A DNA stretch of 34,018 nt from an uncultured Prevotella sp. (GTDB lineage: Bacteria; Bacteroidota; Bacteroidia; Bacteroidales; Bacteroidaceae): assembly GCA_900315695.1 (NCBI GenBank), contig ONAE01000080.1:1-34018 (forward strand). Reading direction: 5' to 3'. Each line of letters starts with the position of its first letter. The stretch's first letter is position 1. Positions 1 through 8,150 of this stretch are shown in pieces. Made by a program: the position numbers and the translations under genes. The notes beneath the pieces are model-generated. The model was not told the DNA's origin. It did no database searches and saw only the letters and a program-made list of their open reading frames with translations.

Positions 1-1665
1 GATACGAGGCTGAGCATCACGGTTCTCATTGTCGAAGTAGTCTTGCCACATCAGCCCAAACAAGGCATCCTCACAAGCAAACAACACCTCAAACATCAGC
101 GTGGCAAATTCCAAGTGCTGACGGGTAATCTTAACCGTCATCGTCTGCTGGAATTCCTCCCACGATTTCTGGGTAGAAATCACCTGAGGAATGCAGATCG
201 CCATCACCTTGTCCTGCATACGCTTCATCATGGTAACGGTAACCTCGTCGCCCTCATTGGCTGCTTCCTCTGCACGCTGGGCTATCAGGTTATAGACATG
301 AGCCACCAATTTGTCCAATCCCTTGATCTCACCCTGCAGGCTATCGAATCGACGAGACCACTTCTTCATCTCGTTAGCAGCCTCCATGCTCTTGGCCTTC
401 TTGCAGAGTGGACGCATCTTGAAGTTGCCCGTTGGCATGACAAACACACTCAGACGTGTGGCCAGACCGTCACCAATATTATTTGGATTCACAAAACTCT
501 TGAGCGATGTGCTGGTACCCGTAGCAACTATATTATAATGTACGGGCATGAGGCCATTCACACTATCCTTGTTACTATAGTCCACACCGTTCATCTCGTT
601 ATGAAAGGCATGAAGCATGAAATCACGCTTCTCCTGGAAAGAGCCCGAGGCCTTCACGATTGAGAGCAACTCTGACGCAAAGGTATAGAGATGATAGTAG
701 TAGAGCACACCCTCAGCCGTTGGCACAGCCGCATTTTGCATACGACGATACATCACATTATTTGAGGTCTTCACAGGACAGTCGCGCACGATGGCGGTAG
801 GACGCTTCAGCGCCTCTTTCTTCTGCTCCTTTTGAGAAGTCTCACGCTCGTTGATACCTTCTTTATATTGGCGTTCCAACTCACGACCTTCAGCATCAGC
901 CTCGCGCAATACCTCCATGATATACTCGTCCTGCTTCACAGCAAAACCTTTACCAGTAGCAGGACCACCAATGACCATAGCCATAATATTCAGACGGTGA
1001 GGATAGCCCTCCCAGTCCTGATAGGAACACTTGGTCAGCAAGGTGTCGTACATACCTGCAGCGGTAATCACACCTCCGGGCTTGATTTTGTCATCGTCGA
1101 TATAGGCAATCGCAGGGGCATAACATCCTAACTGCAACTTCAACAAACGACGAGCCCATTCGCCATAGGGCAGACGAGACTTGCTGAGACCTGCATACTC
1201 ATCGATACCCGCCTTCTTCAAAGCATGATACATACGCTTGGGGATACGCTTCTCTTCCTTGAAGGCAAGGGCCGACTTCACCGTCTGGGTGACGTTCTCG
1301 TTACGCTCGCGGACGATGTCCTGCACCCATGACTGAGCACGCAGGATGGCCTCAATCATCACAGGATCTGAGTCGCAGATGTAACGAAGGTCGCTGGCCA
1401 ACTCGAGCGATGTCTTATGACGCTCACCTGATTCTGGCAGATCCTGACCTACCCAGCAGTCCACGATTTTCTGCATAGATACACCCTTGTAAAGAAGGTC
1501 TGAAACCACTACCTCTTTGACTCCTGCATGCTTCACTTCCAGACTGGCCCCATCGCTGTTGCCCTGACGATACTGCTCTCCAAAGAGCTCATCATACTCA
1601 GGGTTCTCATAGCTGAACATACGCTCAGCATCATAGAAAAGGATGTCGCCAGCCTGACGTGAACA
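1..1665 (-). pseudogene. C-terminal part of frameshifted VirE-N/DUF3987-type P-loop protein (runs off window)
   Basis: The minus strand is open in one frame from about 1665 to the window edge. It contains a Walker A-like GGPATGKG at about 949-972, preceded by hydrophobic MAMVI, as in the DUF3987 ATPase-like proteins of Bacteroidota. Read across the junction with 1631-2209, the protein would continue DASRCSRQAGDILFYDAERM, which is how this family normally joins its VirE-N domain to the rest. The join needs removal of one base, an extra T at 1666/1667 on the plus strand. The first in-frame ATG of this piece is at 1618-1620, so it has no credible start of its own. Family members are inferred to act in replication or mobilisation of accessory DNA; the molecular activity is not established here. 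The break may be a true pseudogene or an assembly error. The 3' end lies outside the window. Confidence 0.75.
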
Positions 1666-2209
1666 TTCGAGAAGCGTCTTTCCCGCTCTCATCAGCCTGA
1701 AGACTGAGTTGACGGGCCAGTTCACAGGCGTTCTGGATCAGGTTGCCCCACTCCTTACGAGCCATAAACACAAACTTGATGCCCTCATTAGAAGAGGTGA
1801 TGAACACCAACAACACGCCCAACTCCCGAAGTTGCTCAATGGTCCACTTCTGGAACAACTGACGAGGGTCCTCCTTCAGGTGATCCACGTCGAGCACGGC
1901 CAAACCGTTCAGGTGGGCAGATTTCTGCAGGCGCCACTTGCCACGCTGCATCACCTCCTTCTCTTCGCCATTCTCCTTCACCTTCACTGGCTTCTCGCAC
2001 TCGGCAAAGTCGTCGGCCACGAAGATAAGCCCTTCCAGCGAGTTCTTGATGCTACTGGCTGTCTTCAAGTCGCCTTGCTTGCGGGCCTCGCGAATCTGGC
2101 ACACCTTGCGGTAGGTCTCAGGGTTGTTAAACACTCCTTCCAGCTGCTCGGCGGTAGCAATCTGCTCCGTCATGGCTGAAAGCTTTTTCTGAATTGTAAT
2201 TGTCGCCAT
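1631..2209 (-). CDS. N-terminal VirE-N/BT4734-like (degenerate PrimPol-like) domain fragment
   Basis: This 192-residue frame is the N-terminal domain of the broken gene that continues to position 1. Residues 106-110 read LDVDH, like the catalytic DxD motif of archaeo-eukaryotic primase-polymerases. Residues 139-145 read SSNEGIK, resembling the SGxGxH motif with lysine for histidine. This supports a BT4734-like domain, though whether it polymerises is unknown. The last residues (MFTSGWRHPFL) do not fit the family and come from the frameshift. I chose the ATG at 2207-2209 because MATITIQKK follows an A/T-rich leader, while the 26 codons upstream (from 2287) overlap the promoter. A TAATTTTG promoter box lies at 2275-2282 and a terminator at 2310-2337 separates it from the upstream pair. 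Confidence 0.75.
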   Translation of the reverse strand: MATITIQKKLSAMTEQIATAEQLEGVFNNPETYRKVCQIREARKQGDLKTASSIKNSLEGLIFVADDFAECEKPVKVKENGEEKEVMQRGKWRLQKSAHLNGLAVLDVDHLKEDPRQLFQKWTIEQLRELGVLLVFITSSNEGIKFVFMARKEWGNLIQNACELARQLSLQADESGKDASRMFTSGWRHPFL

Positions 2210-2236
2210 AATTTTTGCGATTAAAATGAAACTTGA

Positions 2237-2255
2237 CGGGCCCGTTTTGGACCCG
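2237..2255 (-). other. Hairpin in the 5' leader of the VirE-N gene
   Basis: On the minus strand the leader carries CGGGTCC-AAAAC-GGGCCCG, a 7-bp stem with one G-U pair and a 5-nt loop. It sits between the predicted -7 box (2275-2282) and the start codon (2209). No T-tract follows, so it is not a simple terminator. It could protect the mRNA or bind a protein or the encoded product; that is inference. Confidence 0.4.
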
Positions 2256-2274
2256 CTGAGAACTTTTCTCACCG

Positions 2275-2282
2275 CAAAATTA
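2275..2282 (-). promoter_or_regulatory. Bacteroidetes -7 box upstream of the VirE-N gene
   Basis: TAATTTTG on the minus strand matches TAnnTTTG. No clear TTTG lies 20 nt upstream, where the sequence is only T-rich, so the match is partial. The predicted leader is about 60 nt. Confidence 0.4.
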
Positions 2283-2309
2283 GGCATATATAAAAAGGTA
2301 TAAAAATAA

Positions 2310-2337
2310 CTGAGACCCCTATCATTTGAGGTCTCAG
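2310..2337 (-). terminator. Intrinsic terminator after the 2390-3770 gene pair
   Basis: CTGAGACC at 2310-2317 pairs with GGTCTCAG at 2330-2337, giving an 8-bp stem with a 12-nt loop. On the minus strand it lies about 50 nt after the stop codon at 2390 and is followed by a T-rich run (TTATTTTTATACCTTTTT). This separates the upstream operon from the VirE-N gene. Confidence 0.6.
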
Positions 2338-2389
2338 AAGTATCATTTTTAAGTTCAGTCGTTCAGTCGAACTATCAGTTTTAAGGCCG

Positions 2390-3043
2390 TTAGAAGCCCT
2401 TTCGGATAAGTATCATCTTCAGTGCCTCAGCCACTTGATACATACGTGTATAAGATGATACCCAACGCGCGCTGGCGTCTTTTGGCACCTTCTTCTCCCA
2501 TGCAGTAAAAGGAAAACGGTAAATGTCCTGAGTGATGTTACTCAGTGTGGTCATGTCGAGCTCTGCATTCACATGATCGAAATGTAGCGATTCTATCAGT
2601 TCAATGAACTCCTTATAACGGTTCTCCCTAATATTGCATACCTGAAGATCAACGAACATTCGATACACAGCCCACCTATGGTTCTTCTGACAAAACAACT
2701 TATCGCCTTTTGCATCCTTCAAGCACATCAGTTCTTCTATAGCCATCTTTGCCTTCGAGCGCATCATGAATTCGTTCATAATAGGCTTCTCTGTTGAGTT
2801 GCCTTCTGAAGCAACATCTTTTTCTTCCTCCTTATAAGGTTTATAGGGGGTCAGACCTTTACGTTTAAACACCTCTTCCACGTAGTCGGAAAGGGTCGTG
2901 TCCTTCGTGTGAATGGAGTGTAACAATGCAGGCGTTGCCCAGCGATAAGTTTCCAGACTATTGTCAGCCTCCTCCATCAGTCCGAGCACAAACCGTAAAG
3001 TGATGGGGCGCTGGCCTAACAAGAATATATCTTCTAGTTCCAT
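2390..3043 (-). CDS. Hypothetical protein, second gene of an accessory pair
   Basis: I do not recognise this 217-residue protein. It has no signal peptide or membrane segment and looks soluble, rich in charged and aromatic residues, with a Lys/Glu-rich linker near residues 70-85 (KPYKEEEKD). The C-terminal half is predicted mostly helical from its residue pattern. Its start codon lies one base after the stop of the 3045-3770 gene, so the two are almost certainly cotranscribed from the promoter at 3794-3825. A terminator follows about 50 nt downstream. Position next to a primase/P-loop gene of mobile-element type suggests accessory-element or defence-island content, but that is inference from context only. 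Base composition is more A/T-rich than the housekeeping genes further right. Confidence 0.7.
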   Translation of the reverse strand: MELEDIFLLGQRPITLRFVLGLMEEADNSLETYRWATPALLHSIHTKDTTLSDYVEEVFKRKGLTPYKPYKEEEKDVASEGNSTEKPIMNEFMMRSKAKMAIEELMCLKDAKGDKLFCQKNHRWAVYRMFVDLQVCNIRENRYKEFIELIESLHFDHVNAELDMTTLSNITQDIYRFPFTAWEKKVPKDASARWVSSYTRMYQVAEALKMILIRKGF

Positions 3044-3044
3044 C

Positions 3045-3770
3045 TTAGTCCTCCTTACGCTCCAGATAGCTCTCTACTTCATCATTCAACTTATCTACAA
3101 GATATTGAATCGATTCCATTGCTGTGGTAAAATGAAATTTGTAGTGAGGGTTTATCAATAGGTATGCTCTGGCTTGGTTTACTATTTCCATCAGAACCTT
3201 TTCGCTATCGATCATCACTCCACGTTTTTTTTCAAACGCTCCAAGTAAAACGACAAAACAAAGGCCACTAAGATCGCTCACCAAATAACAAAGCCCAGTA
3301 TCACTTGTTGAAATCGTGAGTTGAATATTCTGTTCGCTCTCTTTGGGAAAATCAAGTCTGACACTGCAACTTCTCATAGAACGAATTGTATCACCCAAAT
3401 CAAAGTCATCTGGATTATTCGATGTAAAATACTTCATAGCCATCAGATTAAACTTCAGATATGGCACAACCCTGTGATTAGTGGGGCAGAGTCGGAAACA
3501 TTCACACACTTCAGTGTCATCGAGCGCATAGCCGTCAGCAGGCGCTAACGCTGCCGCCTGAGATTTTCCGTCTTCCTTATTTTCATCATATTCATCGGTT
3601 ATTGCATTGGCTACCACTGGATAACTATGAGTTACAATACCATATCCATCCTTCCTTTCTCCTTCAACTACAGTTAACGTACCTATCTGCTCATGGATAC
3701 TACCCATAGCATCCACAATCAGCCAGCGAGGCTCGGGCAGAGGAATATAATGCGAATTTATAATTTTCAT
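3045..3770 (-). CDS. Hypothetical protein, first gene of an accessory pair
   Basis: This 241-residue soluble protein is not recognised. Residues 9-60 look like mixed beta strands (PRWLIVDAMGSI, GTLTVVEG). A low-complexity acidic/alanine linker follows around residues 58-85, then a second domain with several cysteines (VCECFRLCP near 88-96) and strand-like repeats (QLTISTSDTGLCYLVSDLSG). The C-terminus is helical and highly charged. A zinc-binding role for the cysteines is possible but not supported by a standard CxxC pair. The ATG at 3768-3770 follows a strong TTTG-N20-TACCTTTG promoter with a leader of about 15-20 nt, which favours this start. The gene is followed after one base by the 2390-3043 gene, implying a joint function. 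Confidence 0.7.
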   Translation of the reverse strand: MKIINSHYIPLPEPRWLIVDAMGSIHEQIGTLTVVEGERKDGYGIVTHSYPVVANAITDEYDENKEDGKSQAAALAPADGYALDDTEVCECFRLCPTNHRVVPYLKFNLMAMKYFTSNNPDDFDLGDTIRSMRSCSVRLDFPKESEQNIQLTISTSDTGLCYLVSDLSGLCFVVLLGAFEKKRGVMIDSEKVLMEIVNQARAYLLINPHYKFHFTTAMESIQYLVDKLNDEVESYLERKED

Positions 3771-3793
3771 ATGCGTGTTGATTTTTCGGTCGG

Positions 3794-3825
3794 CAAAGGT
3801 ACGAAGAATTTAGCAAACTACCAAA
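3794..3825 (-). promoter_or_regulatory. Promoter of the unknown two-gene operon
   Basis: On the minus strand TTTG (3822-3825) is followed after exactly 20 nt by TACCTTTG (3794-3801), the Bacteroidetes -33/-7 arrangement. The start codon at 3770 lies 24 nt downstream of the -7 box. Confidence 0.7.
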
Positions 3826-4052
3826 GTTTAGAAGTTTAGATATTTAGGTTTTATACTAAAATAGGATTAAAAATTAATTTTTATAAGCATTAATGGTAAA
3901 AAATGCTAGGATTAATGGTAGCAATTGCGGAAATTAATAGTGGTGTTTTAGCCATTAAGACGAGTCCTCTAAGTTGTCTGATATTTTCAATAATCGAGGG
4001 TAAGTTGTCGCTATACGGAGATTTAAGAAATGTTAAAAACGTTTGTTTTTTC
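3802..4052. other. A/T-rich non-coding stretch between divergent promoters
   Basis: The gap between start codons at 3770 and 4116 has no convincing gene. It holds two copies of ATTAATGGTA about 25 nt apart near 3887-3925, a possible 6-bp hairpin (AGCATT/AATGCT, near 3885-3907), and two copies of TAAGTTGTC about 31 nt apart near 3970-4010. Small frames of 66-67 codons are open on both strands (3903-4103 plus, 3890-4093 minus), but they overlap each other and the 4116 promoter. I take them as chance or as a repeat element, not genes. Confidence 0.35.
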
Positions 4053-4083
4053 TTGCAGAAATGCGGTTTTTGCGCTAACTTTG
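4053..4083 (+). promoter_or_regulatory. Promoter of the 4116-11413 envelope operon
   Basis: TTG at 4053-4055 and TAACTTTG at 4076-4083 are separated by 20 nt. The -7 box lies 32 nt before the ATG at 4116. Confidence 0.65.
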
Positions 4084-4115
4084 CGCCTACCATTGATCAT
4101 TAAGACATAACGAAC

Positions 4116-7103
4116 ATGCGCAACTGGACTGTTATTCTGCTGCTAACGATGCTCCCCAGCCTTTCCTGGGGGCAGACCCAAACCTATTACCAGTATAAAA
4201 CGGACGAAGCCACCCTGGTGTTCTTCGATAAGGGTCTCTCACGCTACATCCCCCACATGATACGTATGTATCAGAATGGCAAGGCGCTTCACAAGCAGAT
4301 ATGGACCACAGACTCCGTGTATCGGCCTGAAGCACCCCTGCTGTTGTTGACAGACTGGGAAGACGACGGTAACGGCGGTGCGACACCATTGCCGCGTTCT
4401 CTGATCCAGATCGGCATGGCGCCACTGAACATGTCGTACTATATTAATCCGTCGAGTGAACGATACCGTCAGCTGTTCAAGCACGAATATACACACATTG
4501 TGATGACGGACAAATATAACAAAAGGGATCTGAACTGGCGTCGTTTCTTCGGTACAAAAGTGGGTACTGACAATGCCCATCCCCTTTCGGCCCTATGGAG
4601 CTATATGAGTGTGCCACGCTGGTATGCGCCCCGTTGGTATCATGAGGGAATCGCCTGTTTCATGGAGACCTGGCTCGGCGGTGGTGTAGGACGTGCCTTA
4701 GGCGGCTATGACGAGATGTACTTCCGTAGCATCATCGACGGCGGTGACAAGCTCTTCTCGGTGGTAGGTCTGGAAACGGAAGGTTCGACGATGGACTTCC
4801 AGGTGGGTGCCAACGCCTATCTCTATGGTACCCGTTTCGTGAACTACCTCACCAAGACCTACGGCTACGACAAGATGATCCAATTCTACAACCGCACGGC
4901 AGACAGTCGCACATTCTTTGGAAACCAGTTCAAGAAGGTCTATGGACAGTCGCTGAGAAAAGTATGGAACGAGTGGAAGGAAGATGAGAAGAAGCATCAG
5001 GAAGAGAACCTTGCCGCCATCCGCCAATATCCCATCACAGAGACCACACCGCTGACTAAAGAGCCGTTGGGCTCAGTGTCACCCTTTGTCTATGACCCAA
5101 ATACAGGAAAGACCTATGCCGCCATGAACGCCCCTGGTGGCTTCGCACACCTGACGGAGATCGACTTGCAGACTGGTGAGCAGAAGAAACTGAAAGATAT
5201 CTACGGCATCCAGCTCTATAACCCAGCTTTTGTAGCCCTCGACTGCAAAGGACAGCGTCTCATCTATACATCGAACAATGCGAAGATGCGTGGCTTGGAG
5301 ATTTACGACATTCAACAGAATAAGGTTGTTAAGAAAAAAAAGTTCCAGCGCATCAACAATATCGTGTATGACAATACCCACGATTGCCTTTACGGCTTGT
5401 TCTCCAACGGCGGAACACAGTCGATTGTGCGTTTGGATCGCGACTTAGAGAATCCGGAAGTGATTTATGCCTTCCCGTTTGGTGTAAGTGTGTTTGACGT
5501 GGATATTAGTCACGACGGCAAATGGCTGTCGCTCACCCGTCAGGGCGACAACGGCGAACATACGTTGCTGATGTTTAACACCGAGGAACTGGCTCAGGCC
5601 ATCTTCAAACCAGTAGAGCTGATAACCTGGGATGACAGTAACTTAGGACAGTTCCGTTTCTCGCTTGACGACAAATACCTGATCGGCAGTTCCTATTATA
5701 CAGGTGTCTCCAACCTCTGGCAGATCAACCTGGAGACACGCGAGATGGAGATGCTTACCAATACCGAGATCGGTCTCTTTGCCCCATTGGAGACAACACC
5801 CGGTAAGTTGATGGCACTCCAATTCGAACGCAACGGACTGCGACCCGTCACACTCGACCGTCAGGTAGTGAAAGATGCCAATGCTGTGAAGCTCTATGGT
5901 CAGCTGGCCTATGAGAACAACCAGGAGGCTATGGAGCAGGTAGGTCTGCTCAGGGACTCCCTGCCCAGGACGGAGTTCGGCGATGTCTATAACAACATCA
6001 GTTCCTACAATGTGATGAAGGAGATGAAGTTTGCTGGTGCTTACCCCATCATCACCGGTTTCACCGATGCCGACTCATGGAATCATATGACGCCAGTGCT
6101 GGGTTACCGCTTTATCATCAACGACCCCGTGGGACTGAGCTCCATGAAACTGACTGTCGGTACTTCACCTTGGAGTAATAACAAGTGGAAAAACAAATTC
6201 CACATAGATTTCGACTGGAAATACTATTTCTGGACCCTCAAGGCCGCCTGGAACCACACTGACTTCTACGACCTGTTCGGTCCGTTGAGAAAAAGCCGTA
6301 AGGGCTATGTGGTGTCGTTAGCCTACGACTATACCTATTCATTAGTCACGCCGTATTCCAGATCATGGGGTTTCTCTGTGGCTACTTACGGCGACATGGA
6401 TGCGCTGCCGTTATTTCAGGAGATTGAGGTGAAGGATGTCACGTCGATGCAGACAGCCTCGATTTATGGAAAATGGTCAAAGACCCGCACCTCGTTGGGT
6501 GGTGTGATGAAGGAACAAGGCTACGAACTTGGTGCCGAGGGCTACGGCTATCTGGCAGGCGGACGGTTCTATCCTTCCATAGAGGCCATGGGTGACTTCG
6601 GCGCACTGTTGCCTTTCGACAGAAACACCTCCTTCTGGCTCCGCACTGCTGCCGGACACAGCTTCGGTGATGAAGAGAGCGTCTTTGGCAACACCTACTT
6701 CGGTGGTTTCCGAAACAACCGTGTTGACAATCGCAATGCCTTCCAATACCGCACGTCAATGGCGATGCCTGGTGCCGACATCGATGCCATCAAGGCGCAC
6801 TCCTATGCCAAAGCAACGGCAGAGCTCAACCTGCGTCCCCTACGCCTTAACGACTTCGGTGCCCTGTTCTGCTATCCTACATGGATCCAGTGCTCACTGT
6901 TCGGAACAGGACTGTCTGCATGGAACCCCGGTGAATCGCATAAGATGTATTACAGCACAGGTATTCAGCTAACCACCGAACTGGTGTTTATGAACTATCT
7001 TAAAACCACTCTATCGCTGGGTTATGGTCACCTGTTTGCACCAGAAGGATTCCCCAGCGGAAGACATGGTAATGAATTTATGATTTCTTTAAAGCTACTA
7101 TAA
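4116..7103 (+). CDS. Secreted HExxH metallopeptidase-like protein with propeller and outer-membrane barrel
   Basis: This 995-residue protein starts with a signal peptide (hydrophobic core VILLLTMLPSLSWG, cleavage near residue 19). Residues 123-127 read HEYTH, a zinc-metallopeptidase HExxH, and residues 174-180 read WYHEGIA, whose Glu177 fits the third ligand of MA-clan (gluzincin) peptidases. Residues about 300-590 contain repeated strand blocks of the TolB/PD40 beta-propeller kind (SHDGKWLSLT, SLDDKYLIGSS). From about 640 to the end, alternating aromatic strands look like an outer-membrane beta barrel, ending in a hydrophobic strand (MISLKLL). I infer an outer-membrane-anchored peptidase or processing factor. 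Substrate is unknown, and the peptidase domain could be structural only. It is first in a tight operon: its stop overlaps the next ATG by one base. A run of eight A at 5334-5341 is a possible slippage site. Confidence 0.85.
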   Translation: MRNWTVILLLTMLPSLSWGQTQTYYQYKTDEATLVFFDKGLSRYIPHMIRMYQNGKALHKQIWTTDSVYRPEAPLLLLTDWEDDGNGGATPLPRSLIQIGMAPLNMSYYINPSSERYRQLFKHEYTHIVMTDKYNKRDLNWRRFFGTKVGTDNAHPLSALWSYMSVPRWYAPRWYHEGIACFMETWLGGGVGRALGGYDEMYFRSIIDGGDKLFSVVGLETEGSTMDFQVGANAYLYGTRFVNYLTKTYGYDKMIQFYNRTADSRTFFGNQFKKVYGQSLRKVWNEWKEDEKKHQEENLAAIRQYPITETTPLTKEPLGSVSPFVYDPNTGKTYAAMNAPGGFAHLTEIDLQTGEQKKLKDIYGIQLYNPAFVALDCKGQRLIYTSNNAKMRGLEIYDIQQNKVVKKKKFQRINNIVYDNTHDCLYGLFSNGGTQSIVRLDRDLENPEVIYAFPFGVSVFDVDISHDGKWLSLTRQGDNGEHTLLMFNTEELAQAIFKPVELITWDDSNLGQFRFSLDDKYLIGSSYYTGVSNLWQINLETREMEMLTNTEIGLFAPLETTPGKLMALQFERNGLRPVTLDRQVVKDANAVKLYGQLAYENNQEAMEQVGLLRDSLPRTEFGDVYNNISSYNVMKEMKFAGAYPIITGFTDADSWNHMTPVLGYRFIINDPVGLSSMKLTVGTSPWSNNKWKNKFHIDFDWKYYFWTLKAAWNHTDFYDLFGPLRKSRKGYVVSLAYDYTYSLVTPYSRSWGFSVATYGDMDALPLFQEIEVKDVTSMQTASIYGKWSKTRTSLGGVMKEQGYELGAEGYGYLAGGRFYPSIEAMGDFGALLPFDRNTSFWLRTAAGHSFGDEESVFGNTYFGGFRNNRVDNRNAFQYRTSMAMPGADIDAIKAHSYAKATAELNLRPLRLNDFGALFCYPTWIQCSLFGTGLSAWNPGESHKMYYSTGIQLTTELVFMNYLKTTLSLGYGHLFAPEGFPSGRHGNEFMISLKLL

Positions 7104-8149
7104 TGTCATTTGTCGCAGCACTTCTACCAGTAGTCATCTATATCTATATCGTCTATCAGATCGACAACTTCTCGCTTATGAGTGTAAAACGCCTTATCCT
7201 GCTAATTCTAAGTGGCATGCTGACAGCGTTGGCCTGCTTCGGACTGTTCCAGTTGACTGAACCGATTCTTTCCGAGAGTCAGTCGGATTCTATCAACCCC
7301 ATCATTGAGGAGATGGTCAAAGCCATACCACTCCTGTTCTTAGCTGCCCGCAAGAAGATGGTGTTTTTCATTGACAGCGTCATCAGCGGTGCAGCCGTAG
7401 GTGGTGGATTCTCCATTCTCGAGAACCTGTTCTACCTGTTACTTGGTGATGAGTTGGGCGTGGGTACCGTACTCTTCCGTGGGTTGGAAGTGGCTCTCGT
7501 CCACATGGGTTGTAGCGCGATTGTTGCCGCAGGTCTCATGCTGGCAGTCCGTATGATAGAACGTTCCCGTTCCCGATTAGGCATCAAAAAGAGCGATGTC
7601 GCAATGTCGGTATTTCTTTTGTTTGAAGCACCTGTACTGCACGTGTTCCACAACACCTTCCATTTCTCACCGCTGGTGCAGTTCATTTTCGTTCTCGGCA
7701 CCCTGGGTGGTCTCTTGATGTGGACTTACTATTACGATGTTGACATGATTCATCGTTGGATTGACAAAGGTCTCGACAAACAGTTCACCCTACTAGACTC
7801 CATCAAGAGCGGTCAGCTGGACAATACCACAACAGGCAGGTTCTTGTTATCTGTCAAAGAGAAATTTCCGCCAGAGGACTTTTTCGACATTATCTGTTAT
7901 GTGCAACTGCATGTGGAGTTATCTGTGGCTGCCAAGAGCCGGGTGATGGTTCGGGAATCTGGTCTGGTGAAAGACCTTCCTTTGACGGATGAGGATAAGT
8001 CATTAATCCTTTCCCAATACGAGGAATTCAAAATTCTTGAGCAGAGATTAGGTAAGGTTGCCAAGATGACCATTGCCCCTATCGTAAAGAATTATCCTGC
8101 TGATCAAAAGGCCCTTGAGGATCTACGGGCCGAATGCAAGAAGAATTGA
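7103..8149 (+). CDS. PrsW family intramembrane metalloprotease
   Basis: This 348-residue multi-spanning membrane protein carries the PrsW/CPBP-type signature residues. EEMVK at 69-73 is motif EExxK, FSILE at 103-107 is motif FxxxE, and conserved histidines occur at 134 (ALVHMG) and 180/183 (HVFHNTF). About seven membrane helices fill residues 1-210. The remaining 140 residues are a soluble, cytoplasmic-looking, helical tail longer than the minimal PrsW core. Known PrsW of Bacillus cleaves an anti-sigma factor within the membrane; the substrate here is unknown and no anti-sigma gene is adjacent. The ATG shares one base with the stop of the barrel protein (TAATG), indicating translational coupling. 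Confidence 0.85.
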   Translation: MSFVAALLPVVIYIYIVYQIDNFSLMSVKRLILLILSGMLTALACFGLFQLTEPILSESQSDSINPIIEEMVKAIPLLFLAARKKMVFFIDSVISGAAVGGGFSILENLFYLLLGDELGVGTVLFRGLEVALVHMGCSAIVAAGLMLAVRMIERSRSRLGIKKSDVAMSVFLLFEAPVLHVFHNTFHFSPLVQFIFVLGTLGGLLMWTYYYDVDMIHRWIDKGLDKQFTLLDSIKSGQLDNTTTGRFLLSVKEKFPPEDFFDIICYVQLHVELSVAAKSRVMVRESGLVKDLPLTDEDKSLILSQYEEFKILEQRLGKVAKMTIAPIVKNYPADQKALEDLRAECKKN

Positions 8150-8150
8150 T

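Noticed and set aside
43-1131. Plus-strand frames over the first kilobase
   Set aside because: They lie opposite a continuous minus-strand frame with a Walker A motif; their products are histidine/leucine-rich antisense translations.
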